From assembly GCA_029863005.1 (NCBI GenBank), contig JAOTWF010000011.1, positions 1 through 51,249 of the forward strand: a DNA stretch of 51,249 bases. Reading direction: 5' to 3'. Below the pieces are notes generated by a model, which was not told the DNA's origin, searched no databases, and saw nothing but the letters and a program-made list of their open reading frames with translations. The first letter of the stretch is position 1. Each line of letters begins with the position of its first letter. This document shows, in pieces, positions 31,367 through 39,470 of this stretch. A program made the translations under genes and the position numbers. This DNA is from Gammaproteobacteria bacterium (GTDB lineage Bacteria > Pseudomonadota > Gammaproteobacteria > Acidiferrobacterales > Sulfurifustaceae).

Positions 31367-32224
31367 ATGCTTCACGGCCACCCGGCCATGAGTATCTTTG
31401 CCATGGCGCTGACAGTTTTCATTTCTGTCGTCAGTGCTTGGGCCGAAGAGGCACGCCTCATTCAGCTGAAGCACCGCCCCGCCGCAGAAGTGATTCCCCT
31501 GGTTCGCCCCTTGCTTGGCCCGGACGATGCACTAAGCGGTACAGGCTATCGCCTGATCATCCGAACTTCGGATAAGAATTTTAAGGAAATCGAACGCATC
31601 TTGGGACAAATCGATGTGGCTCGTGTGTCGTTACGAATCACGGTTGAACAAGCCACTGCTGACGAGCACGGTCGCACATCACATTCCGTGTCAGGTGAAA
31701 TCCGGTACGGCGATAAGGCGCGTATCACCTTACCTGACAAATCCTCGGATAAAGATGGACTCATCGTCCAAAAGGACAAGCTACGCTACAACACACTCCG
31801 TCGCACATCGACTGCCCGCAACGCCAGCACCCAGACAGTCATGACACAAGACGGGCAACGCGCCTATATTCGCATCGGCCAGTCGATTCCGCATGTAAAA
31901 AGAATCCTGGCACTCAGCCAGCATCAATGGATATTGTTGCAAGAGGTCGAATTGCAGAATGTGACGACCGGATTCGAAGTGTTACCGCACGTGCGCGGGG
32001 ATCGGGTGCAATTGGAAATAACGCCCCGCTTGTCGTCCCTGCAAAACCCCGGGACCGGGCTCGTGAATTTTCAGGAGCTCTCCACCACGGTGAATACAAA
32101 ACGCGGGGAATGGGTGGACCTGGGACAGATACTCGGAAACCGTAGCGAAGTTGAGCGCGCCATCCTGGAGAGTGCCGTCTCGACGTCAGGTGAACGCCGT
32201 ACTGTGAGACTCAAGGTCGAATAA
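31367..32224 (+). CDS. short secretin-domain protein (N1/NolW plus partial secretin region)
   Basis: This 285-residue exported protein has a signal peptide (FAMALTVFISVVSAWA-E, counted from the ATG at 31367 or the in-frame ATG at 31388). The first half resembles a secretin N1/NolW domain (IQLKHRPAAEVIPLVRPLLG, then FKEIERILGQIDVARVSLRI). The second half resembles the start of a secretin core (VTTGFEVLPHVRGDRVQLEITPRLS and NFQELSTTVNTKRGEWVDLG). Bona fide secretins of type II, III or IV-pilus systems are 450-700 residues, so this is a mini-version that probably lacks a complete pore. It is coupled to the NlpC/P60 gene one base upstream. Function is unknown. Confidence 0.78.
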   Translation: MLHGHPAMSIFAMALTVFISVVSAWAEEARLIQLKHRPAAEVIPLVRPLLGPDDALSGTGYRLIIRTSDKNFKEIERILGQIDVARVSLRITVEQATADEHGRTSHSVSGEIRYGDKARITLPDKSSDKDGLIVQKDKLRYNTLRRTSTARNASTQTVMTQDGQRAYIRIGQSIPHVKRILALSQHQWILLQEVELQNVTTGFEVLPHVRGDRVQLEITPRLSSLQNPGTGLVNFQELSTTVNTKRGEWVDLGQILGNRSEVERAILESAVSTSGERRTVRLKVE

Positions 32225-32227
32225 CAT

Positions 32228-33082
32228 TTAGGGCTTGGTTCCGGCCGCGAAATGGGTTTCCACGTCCAGCCACAGGCCCTTTTCGGTCATCAACGGCTGC
32301 AGCTCTGTTAGATGTTGGGTCATGAGGTCCTCACGCTCCGCGGGTGGAATTAATTCAAGCCTGCCCCGCATGCCGCTGTTCCAAAGCACGTCCCACCACT
32401 GCGATTCATCCTTGAGGTGATATCCGACTTGTTCAGTTGTCACCTCTATTTCCTTAAAACCCGCCTGGAACAACAGTTCCCGGCAGCGCTCCGGCTCGGC
32501 CAGGCGAATTGACGCCATCGTGGTCTTTTCATCCGCACTCATAAAGCCGTGATGCTCCAGCCGTGTGAGCAACCGTTCCATCATCGGCTGGAATGCCCGC
32601 TTGCCGAAAGCCGTGAACATCACTCTCCCGCCCGGCTTCAGGACGCGCGCCCATTCCCGGATTCCTGCCACCATGTCGGGCAGCAAGAAAATGCCGAACG
32701 AGCAGATAACGTAGTCAAAATAATCGCGACGGAAATCGAGGGAATTGGCATCCATCACATGCAGGTCGATATTCCGAACGCCGAACTTTTCAACTTTCTC
32801 TTGCAAACGATCCAGCATGGACTCGGCTAAATCGATCGCCATGACGCGACCCTGTTGACCGACCGCCTGCGCGGCGGCCAACGCCACCACGCCAGTCCCG
32901 GTGGCGACATCCAGTACTCTTGACCCAGGGGCCGGATTAATACGACCAACCAAGCGATCCGCGCAGAAGGGAAAGAAACGCAGCGCCGGGTCATCGTATC
33001 CGGCCGCCACGAGGTTAAATACTGAAATCACCCGCGAACGCGGATCTATTTCATTCATAGGGAGAATGATGTCAGAACCCAC
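32228..33082 (-). CDS. class I SAM-dependent methyltransferase (UbiE/COQ5-like)
   Basis: This 284-residue enzyme has a Rossmann SAM-binding domain: motif I VLDVATGTGVVALAAA, acidic motif II VMAIDLAESML, motif III HVMDANSLDFRRDYFDYVIC and post-motif LKPGGRVMFTAFG. The start SRVISVFNLVAAGYDDPALRFFP is of the UbiE/COQ5-type group, but no substrate can be named. It starts at GTG 33082, which has GGAG five bases upstream; an ATG eight codons later lacks a ribosome binding site. It converges with the secretin-domain gene (three bases between the stops). Confidence 0.87.
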   Translation of the reverse strand: MGSDIILPMNEIDPRSRVISVFNLVAAGYDDPALRFFPFCADRLVGRINPAPGSRVLDVATGTGVVALAAAQAVGQQGRVMAIDLAESMLDRLQEKVEKFGVRNIDLHVMDANSLDFRRDYFDYVICSFGIFLLPDMVAGIREWARVLKPGGRVMFTAFGKRAFQPMMERLLTRLEHHGFMSADEKTTMASIRLAEPERCRELLFQAGFKEIEVTTEQVGYHLKDESQWWDVLWNSGMRGRLELIPPAEREDLMTQHLTELQPLMTEKGLWLDVETHFAAGTKP

Positions 33083-33578
33083 ATTCTCCGCAACAGGTCA
33101 GTGTTGTGGAAAACGGCGAGGCAGGCGGCGGCCAGCGGTCCTGGGGACGGGAACCCGGGTGGGGTTCCATGGCCCAGACATATGCAGAGATACGCCTAAC
33201 GCTCCTTGTCATTTGATGGAGGATCGTCCCCAGGAGGATGTCCGCCAGCCGGAGGTCACCTAATGTGACGTTTTCTGTGTATCAAAATCCCGGCGAGGAT
33301 ACATTGATGCACATCAAGCGGCATACTGCCAATGTCGATATTCCCGTTGCTGACCAGGCGCATGTTAAACCTGTGGAACCCACAAATATTTTGGATCTAC
33401 CTTAGGCCGTGCCAGACTGAGGCCGCGACTTGCCACCACAGGCTCGATAACGCGCCACCCGTCGGGTTGCCCGCCCCAACTATCGATATACCGCGCCAGG
33501 ATTATGGGCCCAGGCCTATACTTATTTGTGCGGCACCCCTTGCTGCAACGCAACTTTTTGAATGGACAAGGATGTCCT
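33083..33578. other. 496-base intergenic region containing nested inverted repeats
   Basis: No convincing gene lies here; open frames lack ribosome binding sites. From 33125 to 33250 there are inverted repeats set inside each other: GGCGG near 33125 against CCGCC near 33243, an exact 11-bp pair (33139-33149 with 33225-33235), and inside it a 7-bp hairpin (33150-33156 with 33162-33168). A short hairpin with a T-rich tail (33255-33276) follows on the plus strand. The right part, to 33578, carries AAGGA at 33568-33572 as the ribosome binding site of the zinc-ribbon gene. Confidence 0.6.
33125..33276 (+). ncRNA. candidate structured RNA element
   Basis: The nested pairing (outer 5 bp, central exact 11 bp, inner 7-bp hairpin with 5-base loop) followed by the GTCAC/GTGAC hairpin and TTTTCT at 33255-33276 has the look of a small structured transcript with a weak terminator, read on the plus strand. 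Several GGA triplets stand near 33218-33253. I could not match it to 6S RNA, SRP RNA, RNase P RNA, tmRNA or a riboswitch class I know. It could also be a leader of the zinc-ribbon gene 300 bases on, or DNA-level symmetry. Confidence 0.3.
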
Positions 33579-34535
33579 GTGACGGCAATGAGCATATTCC
33601 AGAAAATCTGTCCCGGTTGCATGATTACTCTGCCGTTGGATACGCACGTCTGCGCCTGCGGTCACCCATTTGATCATGACGATACGGAAGGATCTCTTTC
33701 CTCAGAAGAGATCCGGGTTAAGGCCGAGGAACTCTACGAAAGTTATCTGGCGGCGCGTGTTGAACAGGCTACGAGCAGCGTCATGTCGGCCCAGGCCGAA
33801 TTCGCGCGCGATCCGGAAAGTCCCGTAAAATCCCAGCGTGTCGCTGACGCGATTCAGGAGTCGGAAGCGGCGCGTGTCGCTCTGTCCGAACAATCCGCCC
33901 GCGTGCGAGAATTGAAAAAGGCCTTGCCGGCGGTATCGCCACCTCCCCGCCCCTTGCCGCTTTCCGTTGCGCCAAAAAAACTTCCTACACAATTGAAAAC
34001 CGTCCCGGCACCCACCCGCGCCCGGACGATGGCCAGGGCCGTTATGGTTGCTGCAAGTTTATCGATCTCTGCGCCGGTGCGTTCAAAACAGATTCCGCGG
34101 AAAAGTATTCCAGTCCCGCATGAGAAAAAACTTGTTCCCACTCCCGTGACGATATCACCGAAAGATCTATTGCCACCGGTCCAGAGCAAGACCCCGAACA
34201 CGGCCTTCCGTCAGGCGCAGGCGGCCAAGGCTGAAAAATTCCTGCATAGTGAACGAAAAACGGAATCCGAGATACCGAAAAATAACAAAATCCAGGCTGA
34301 CAAACCAAAGGTAAAGCCGGAACCACTTCCCCCAAATCCGGTATTCACCAAGTCCGCGCCTCGCTTGCTGGCCTCGGACAAGAAGGAATGTCCGAACTGT
34401 ACTGCCAGTGTGGAGAGCAAAACCAATCGCTGCCGTTGCGGGTTTGAATTTTCATCAAGCGAGCAGTTAATTCCCGCGCTGAGCATGAGCGAGGAAGAGC
34501 GCGCTGAGTTCGCCAAGATATTCACTCTTCCTTAG
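33579..34535 (+). CDS. double zinc-ribbon protein with long Pro/Lys-rich linker
   Basis: This 318-residue protein has one zinc ribbon at each end: CPGC plus CACG at about residues 11-29 and CPNC plus CRCG near 272-290. A helical, Ala/Glu-rich segment (about 45-110, ELYESYLAARVEQATSSVMS) is followed by a Pro/Lys-rich low-complexity linker (about 115-265) holding FRQAQAAKAEKFLHS. It is a longer paralog of the protein at 39471-40070, with the same order of parts. No signal peptide or membrane segment is seen, so it should be cytoplasmic. GTG at 33579 is chosen because AAGGA lies six bases upstream and the N-terminus then matches the paralog in length. I do not recognise a named family; function is unknown. 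Confidence 0.8.
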   Translation: MTAMSIFQKICPGCMITLPLDTHVCACGHPFDHDDTEGSLSSEEIRVKAEELYESYLAARVEQATSSVMSAQAEFARDPESPVKSQRVADAIQESEAARVALSEQSARVRELKKALPAVSPPPRPLPLSVAPKKLPTQLKTVPAPTRARTMARAVMVAASLSISAPVRSKQIPRKSIPVPHEKKLVPTPVTISPKDLLPPVQSKTPNTAFRQAQAAKAEKFLHSERKTESEIPKNNKIQADKPKVKPEPLPPNPVFTKSAPRLLASDKKECPNCTASVESKTNRCRCGFEFSSSEQLIPALSMSEEERAEFAKIFTLP

Positions 34536-34622
34536 ATCTGCATCAAGGATGCTTGGAATCAGGATTCCAGAGAGCACTCCTTCTTCTAACGGCTGGGGAA
34601 GAATAAGCGGGTAAGATGACGT

Positions 34623-35342
34623 TTAACGGGGGCGGCTCAACTTGAAATGCTCTCCGCGAAAGCTCAAGACGGCACCATCCGAAACAATATCTTCGACGCG
34701 AATCCCCTTCTCGATTTCGCTGCCCTGTTGGTATTCGCGGTTGTTGATGAACAGAATCCGCTGGGATTGATCGTGAGAATACACGTGGATGGTGACCGCC
34801 AAGGGAGGCAGGGCTCGCTGGAAATCCTGAGGCATTTCCTGCAAAAGTGGAGTGTTGTCGGTCTCCAACGGTATGGCCGCTATGGCCACGGAAGTCTCGC
34901 TTGACTCGATACGCTGGGTCTGCACAGGTTTTTTCTTGGGACGCACCGCCACAATTTTCTTTGGGGGAGGAGCAGGAACAGAAACTTTCGCCTGATCCGA
35001 TAAGTCGAATACGGGAATGATTTCTTTGGCGGAAACGGGTGAAGGGGCCGGGGTTTTCTCAACTACCGTGGAGGGTGGAGGCTCCGCTGGCGGTGCCGGC
35101 ACTGTCGCGACCGGCTCACTCGGCGCGGGTTCCACTGACATCTCGGGGAGACTCCCAACCGTGTTACGCCAGAAGAGCAGGGCAGCCGTGAGCAGCGCGA
35201 GCAATAAGACGATTCCCAAAGCGAGCCACCAGCCGCTAACCGGGAGCGAGAGCGTTATATTGTGAACGGCGCCGGTACGCGGCTTCGCTCCGGGTTGTCG
35301 CGCTTGCTGCGACTTGCGAAGGGCATCCAAAATATAAGACAT
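34623..35342 (-). CDS. gspB: GspB-like general secretion pathway protein
   Basis: This 239-residue bitopic inner-membrane protein begins MSYILDALRKSQQARQPG, the hallmark of GspB/ExeB/OutB. One transmembrane helix (about 36-57, WWLALGIVLLLALLTAALLFW) is followed by a long Pro-rich periplasmic stretch and the C-terminal GspB domain (LPPLAVTIHVYSHD through RGEHFKL). In Aeromonas the ExeA-ExeB complex helps place the type II secretin through the peptidoglycan. It follows the GspA/ExeA-like gene by two bases. No other gsp gene is present in the window. Confidence 0.88.
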   Translation of the reverse strand: MSYILDALRKSQQARQPGAKPRTGAVHNITLSLPVSGWWLALGIVLLLALLTAALLFWRNTVGSLPEMSVEPAPSEPVATVPAPPAEPPPSTVVEKTPAPSPVSAKEIIPVFDLSDQAKVSVPAPPPKKIVAVRPKKKPVQTQRIESSETSVAIAAIPLETDNTPLLQEMPQDFQRALPPLAVTIHVYSHDQSQRILFINNREYQQGSEIEKGIRVEDIVSDGAVLSFRGEHFKLSRPR

Positions 35343-35344
35343 GC

Positions 35345-37036
35345 TCAGCGCACCTCCGCCCGGGTATTGTTGGCGGTGAGGGTGGGCGATTGGCCGGTGA
35401 CATAGCTCTGCAATTTGGCAAGCGTGACCTGGCCCACCACGCCATCGGAGGCGAGACTGTGTCGGCTCTGAAATTGCATCAGTTGGGCCTGAAGATCTTT
35501 GTCGAATACGTCTTTGGCGTTTGCCGTCAGTGGCTCACCGCGGTATCGCGCCAAGGCATCCCGCAGCCAGACAACGGCTTCTCCGCGATCACCCAATCGT
35601 AATATCTCCTGTTTCGGCACCGAAGGTTTCCACAGCAACAGGTATTTCCCAAACCAGAGGCGACCCACGTCCTGCACGGCGAATTCCTGCGACAAACTCC
35701 CCATTACCAGTGACACCTTATCTGCTGCCAAGGCAGACACCAGCACATGGTGCTTGGTGCCTGTAGAGTCCTGCAATTCGATGACGGCCGGGCGGTTATG
35801 CTTGCGCAGATTGTTCCAGGTTCCAGTTTGGTAAATGCAGTGCAAACCGGCCTTCAAGGCACGTTCGCAACCGGTTGCCCCGCTCAGGGAGGCGTAATCC
35901 ATACCCCAGCGATCGAACAGATTTTTCATGGCCGTGTCAGTATCCGTCCTGGCCTCGGGATTTACGAGAGCTACCTCAACTCCGGCGGGCGTTTTCGGGG
36001 AGGTCGTCGCGGCATTGGCTTCGTCGGACGCCACCGTGACGGCCGCCGCCGATGTGGGGTCAGGCGCAGCGGACGATGCCGCGGACGGAGCGGCTGGCGC
36101 AGTCGTTTCAACGGTTGATGAAGGTTGGATCCACCGTGGCCAGCCGTACCAGAAAGACACTGCCAGCATGACGGCCAGGGCCGACCCCGCCACCAGCTTC
36201 CAGGGATTGACGCGCCTTCGGGGGATGGCACCGGAACCGAGCTCTTTCGCGGCGCGCTTGATAATGCGCACATCCACCATGTTTTCACCGTGCGTATAGG
36301 CCCCCAGCAAAGCGCGGTCGCAAAGAATGTTGATCAATCGCGGAATGCCGCCCGTGAGCACATGGGCATGGTGCAGCGCCGAGTACTTGAAAAGCAGCCG
36401 GCGTGCGCCGGCGACACGGCAGCGGTGAGCGATGTAATAGCGGGTTTCATCGTGTGTAATCGCCGCCAGGCTGTAGCGCGCCGTGATGCGCTGTGCCAAC
36501 TGGCGCAGGTCCTGCTGCGCCAGCATGTTGCTTAATTCCGGCTGACCGATCAGGATAATTTGCAGCAGTTTCTGTTTGGTGGTCTCAAGGTTGGTGAGCA
36601 GCCTGATCTGCTCCAGCACTTCCCGGCTGAGATTCTGAGCCTCATCAATGATGAGCACGGTGCGTCGGCCTTGCGCATGGGTGCGTAAAAGATGGGTATT
36701 GAGCGCATCGATCAACTGTTTGAGACTGGTGCTTTCACCGGGATAGGGCACGCGCAGTTCATCACAAATCGCGGCGACAAATTCGGATACCGTCAACACC
36801 GGGTAAAGTATCAATGCCACATCCACGCCTTCCGGGAGACGCTCGACCAGCGCCCGGATCAGGAGCGTCTTGCCCGTGCCGACTTCGCCCGTGAGCTGCA
36901 CAAATCCCCCGGCCTCGCTCAAACCGTACTGCAAATGTGCCAGCGCCTCCTGGTGCCCCCGGCTCAGGTAGAGATATTGCGGATCCGGCGGGATGGAGAA
37001 TGGGTTTTCATGCAAACCAAAATATTGGAGATACAT
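35345..37036 (-). CDS. gspA: GspA/ExeA-type AAA ATPase with peptidoglycan-binding domain
   Basis: This 563-residue protein starts MYLQYFGLHENPFSI, standard for ExeA. Its cytoplasmic AAA domain has Walker A GEVGTGKT (50-57) and Walker B VLIIDEAQ (127-134). A single transmembrane helix near residue 285-300 leads to a periplasmic part with an Ala/Thr-rich linker, a C39-like region (MKNLFDRWGMDYASL ... HHVLVSALAADK) and a C-terminal peptidoglycan-binding domain (LGDRGEAVVWLRDALARYRG ... SDGVVGQVTLAKLQSYV). With GspB it should use ATP to open or mark peptidoglycan for secretin assembly. The ATG at 37036 is preferred to one ten codons upstream by family convention. MshM-like proteins share this architecture. 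Confidence 0.92.
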   Translation of the reverse strand: MYLQYFGLHENPFSIPPDPQYLYLSRGHQEALAHLQYGLSEAGGFVQLTGEVGTGKTLLIRALVERLPEGVDVALILYPVLTVSEFVAAICDELRVPYPGESTSLKQLIDALNTHLLRTHAQGRRTVLIIDEAQNLSREVLEQIRLLTNLETTKQKLLQIILIGQPELSNMLAQQDLRQLAQRITARYSLAAITHDETRYYIAHRCRVAGARRLLFKYSALHHAHVLTGGIPRLINILCDRALLGAYTHGENMVDVRIIKRAAKELGSGAIPRRRVNPWKLVAGSALAVMLAVSFWYGWPRWIQPSSTVETTAPAAPSAASSAAPDPTSAAAVTVASDEANAATTSPKTPAGVEVALVNPEARTDTDTAMKNLFDRWGMDYASLSGATGCERALKAGLHCIYQTGTWNNLRKHNRPAVIELQDSTGTKHHVLVSALAADKVSLVMGSLSQEFAVQDVGRLWFGKYLLLWKPSVPKQEILRLGDRGEAVVWLRDALARYRGEPLTANAKDVFDKDLQAQLMQFQSRHSLASDGVVGQVTLAKLQSYVTGQSPTLTANNTRAEVR

Positions 37037-37407
37037 TATTCTGCACGCACCGGGAGTGTCTGCCATCGGCCAGCCGTCTTGCTAGCCGATGGGGGGGATG
37101 AAAAATCAGGGTATCTGTGGTCCATCATAGGAACTTCCACTTTGCTGACTGGTGTTTTCCACTGTTTCGGATAATCGAGGAGCATAAGATAACATTAATT
37201 GTGCCTGCCCGGCTCTCAAGGAATACTGCCGATTTGCCCAGTCTCGGATCACCCAAAGACGACGAAACGCGCTGTTCTTGGCCACACTATTCTCTCCGCG
37301 TGCGCCGAAGGGGCAAAAAAGACCCCCGGTTCGATTAACCGGTGGATCGGTAACTCGGGGAAACAGATAATGAAATACAGATTACACGTGAAAACAAGAC
37401 TGGGGCT
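37037..37407. other. 371-base intergenic region upstream of gspA
   Basis: Genes on both sides read leftward. No coding frame here has a good ribosome binding site or recognisable protein. The left part should contain the gspA promoter; no confident hexamers were picked. The right part holds the terminator candidate of the 62-residue protein gene at 37315-37342. Confidence 0.6.
37315..37342 (-). terminator. candidate terminator downstream of the 62-residue protein gene
   Basis: A 6-bp stem (37326-37331 and 37337-37342) with a 5-base loop is followed, on the minus strand, by five bases and then TTTTTT (37320-37315). It lies 66 bases beyond the stop at 37408. The gap between stem and T-run weakens the call. 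Confidence 0.5.
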
Positions 37408-37596
37408 TTACTGGTGGCGTCCGAGTTTGTGAACATCTTCTCCGGTAGTTTTCGCGGCCTGCACGATCTTGCGAAGATCGGCCAATTGGTCCTGGAGCGC
37501 CTTGATCGCCTCCGCCACTTCAATTGACTCCCGGCTCGTTTCGGTTTTCACCTTATTTCCCGGTTGCATCTTTGCTCCTCGCGGCGCCTGACTCAT
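37408..37596 (-). CDS. small hydrophilic protein of unknown function
   Basis: The gene encodes 62 residues from the ATG at 37596, which is preceded by AAGGAGG with four bases between, the strongest ribosome binding site in this part of the window. The first 20 residues are basic and polar (SQAPRGAKMQPGNKVK); the rest is a likely helix or coiled coil (SIEVAEAIKALQDQLADLRK). There is no signal peptide, membrane segment or cysteine. I do not recognise a family. A frame ten codons longer exists but its start lacks a ribosome site. It lies downstream of the flavoprotein gene and its tiny partner on the same strand. Confidence 0.72.
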   Translation of the reverse strand: MSQAPRGAKMQPGNKVKTETSRESIEVAEAIKALQDQLADLRKIVQAAKTTGEDVHKLGRHQ

Positions 37597-37692
37597 GTAA
37601 CCTCCTTGTACCGATCCAACCGACATGAGAGTTTTGATGCTCCCTGCGCCTGACTAGAGACGGCAAGCGTGTCCGTTCATTAAGGCGGAAAA

Positions 37693-37905
37693 TCAGTGAA
37701 AATACAAGTATAGACCGTTTCCAAGCAGAGATAGGGTGATGGCCGCCGATGTCAGACCGACAATCGTATATGGCGCTGCTCGCCTGCCATATACCCGGGC
37801 TGTGGATATCTGATGAGACAGAGATGCGACAGGTGTGCGTTTTTTGCATATGCTTTTCTGGCTGTTTTCTTTGATACATAAGACTTGATTCGTCCATATG
37901 CTCAT
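37693..37905 (-). CDS. tiny membrane protein coupled to the flavoprotein gene (candidate)
   Basis: The frame gives 70 residues from the ATG at 37905, which overlaps the flavoprotein stop as ATGA. The N-terminal half is basic and polar with two cysteines (VLCIKENSQKSICKK); the C-terminal half has one hydrophobic helix (YTIVGLTSAAITLSLLGNGL, about 47-66) and ends soon after. A tail-anchored small protein is therefore plausible. A competing frame (37553-37897) overlaps it and has no such coupling. With no recognisable homology, the call rests on the overlap and the single membrane segment. Confidence 0.42.
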   Translation of the reverse strand: MSIWTNQVLCIKENSQKSICKKRTPVASLSHQISTARVYGRRAAPYTIVGLTSAAITLSLLGNGLYLYFH

Positions 37906-39245
37906 TCTTTCAGCACACACTTGCGATAGAGGTCCCTGAGTATTCCCTCCGGATCATATTTCTTTTTCAAACGATCATAAATCGGTTTGTTATAAAGTTT
38001 CCAGAATTGTTCAAAAGTGAAATAGGAATCCGAATACAATGATTTCATTCCCCCGAGGGCTATGACCTTTTCCTCAATCTGCCGGTTGTAAAACCCCGGT
38101 GATAATTTTTCACGACCACGCACTGCATCCCAGAAGCCGAAATTGATGTAGAGTTTCCGTGGATCCAAACGATACAGATCAAAACGGGCTGTTTCGTCGT
38201 AGGCGCGGGTGGGGCAGATCCAAACCGGCATGAAACGGATGGCAGTATGATAAAAAGCCAGGAACTCCACGGCATGCTCGATGGGTATTTCGACATCCTG
38301 GATTATGGATTCGCTGTGATAGCCGAGCAGGCGTTCGATCTTCCGGCTCAACTTCCAGCGACTGTTGAGCCGCATGATCTTCGTGTAAGTCACCGAGTTG
38401 AGGTGGCGTTTACCGAAGAGTCGGCGAATAATCGGATTCTGGGCAAGGAGGTTCTTTGAGCACCAGAACCAATCTGTATCCCAGCGCCAGAGATAATCCT
38501 CGGTCGTGAGAAAATCCTCAGCTCGTACACGCAGCGATTTGTAATAGATGTTTTTATATGTGTAATCGCTGGTATAAGGCGCCTCATCAACGAATTGACC
38601 AAGCGTGATCACCATCTCTCGCTGGCTGAAAACGACACCATCGACAAAATCGAGATCAATTTGTTCGCATTTATCTTCGAGATCGGCAAAAAAATCCGCC
38701 GGGCGGGTATGTCTAATATGGGTCAGCTTCACGTATTTCTTCACAGGAACGGTTTTGGCTTTTATCGAAAGGCAGTAACCGAGCGTCCCGTAGGAATTGG
38801 GGAATCCGTAAAACAGGTCGCGGTATTCATTCTCAGGCGTGCAATTCACCACGCGACCATCGCTAAGCAGTATTTCCATCTCCTGTACGGTCTCGTGCAC
38901 CAATCCGTAGCGGAAAGACGACGATTCGATGCCGCATCCGGCCGTCGCCCCGCCGATGGTGATGGATTTCAGCTGCGGAACGACCGCCGGCATGACGTTG
39001 TGTTGGAGGCATTCAGCCACAAGTTTCACATAGGGGGTCATGCCTTCCACGACAACCTGTGATTTCTCCTGGTCGACGTGCAGCACCTCATTGAAGTCAC
39101 GCACATCCAGTCTGTTTGAAGAAATGGCACGACGGTCACGGAACAGGTTGGAAGTTGTTTTTTCAAGGCGGATATTCCCGCCCCGGGCGGCGCGCAGCAC
39201 TTCCTTCAGACGCCGGGTTTTTTCCGTGTGCTGGGTCATGTCCAT
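37902..39245 (-). CDS. FAD-binding oxidoreductase, DHCR24 (delta-24-sterol reductase)-like
   Basis: This 447-residue protein is a PCMH/VAO-type flavoprotein. The FAD-binding_4 domain spans about 20-190 with SSNRLDVRDFNEVLHVDQEK, VVEGMTPYVKLVAECL and the pyrophosphate/flavin loop LKSITIGGATAGCGIESSSFRYG. The C-terminal region (WFWCSKNLLAQNP, IQDVEIPIEHAVEFLAFYH, LYINFGFWDAVRG) and the final LKKKYDPEGILRDLYRKCV match DHCR24-like reductases found in bacteria. In eukaryotes DHCR24 reduces the sterol side-chain double bond; the bacterial substrate is unknown and need not be a sterol. The ATG at 39245 is one of two close starts (39239 is the other). It lies between the two zinc-ribbon paralogs. Confidence 0.88.
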   Translation of the reverse strand: MDMTQHTEKTRRLKEVLRAARGGNIRLEKTTSNLFRDRRAISSNRLDVRDFNEVLHVDQEKSQVVVEGMTPYVKLVAECLQHNVMPAVVPQLKSITIGGATAGCGIESSSFRYGLVHETVQEMEILLSDGRVVNCTPENEYRDLFYGFPNSYGTLGYCLSIKAKTVPVKKYVKLTHIRHTRPADFFADLEDKCEQIDLDFVDGVVFSQREMVITLGQFVDEAPYTSDYTYKNIYYKSLRVRAEDFLTTEDYLWRWDTDWFWCSKNLLAQNPIIRRLFGKRHLNSVTYTKIMRLNSRWKLSRKIERLLGYHSESIIQDVEIPIEHAVEFLAFYHTAIRFMPVWICPTRAYDETARFDLYRLDPRKLYINFGFWDAVRGREKLSPGFYNRQIEEKVIALGGMKSLYSDSYFTFEQFWKLYNKPIYDRLKKKYDPEGILRDLYRKCVLKE

Positions 39246-39470
39246 ATCACCGTCACGATACTGAAAATGCCACCTTGGTGCCAATCTCAATCAGGCGTAA
39301 GCTGTTGTAACAACAGACCAGACACTACTGGTCATCCTTCCCGGGTCTGCTCCGGCTCGTCGTCTGTCGTGTTTAGACTCGGCGAAAACGTATTCGGCGT
39401 CTATAATTGATTTACGGCCTCGGATAATTTGTTTCAGGAAGCTGGGAGACTTAAAGACAGGGAAATCCTC

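Noticed and set aside
33083-33300. 6S RNA, SRP RNA, RNase P RNA or tmRNA as identity of the structured intergenic element
   Set aside because: None of the conserved sequence blocks of these RNAs could be found on either strand.
37553-37897. 114-residue minus-strand frame overlapping the 70-residue candidate
   Set aside because: It overlaps the strong ribosome site and start of the 62-residue gene, lacks coupling to the flavoprotein stop and has no recognisable features.
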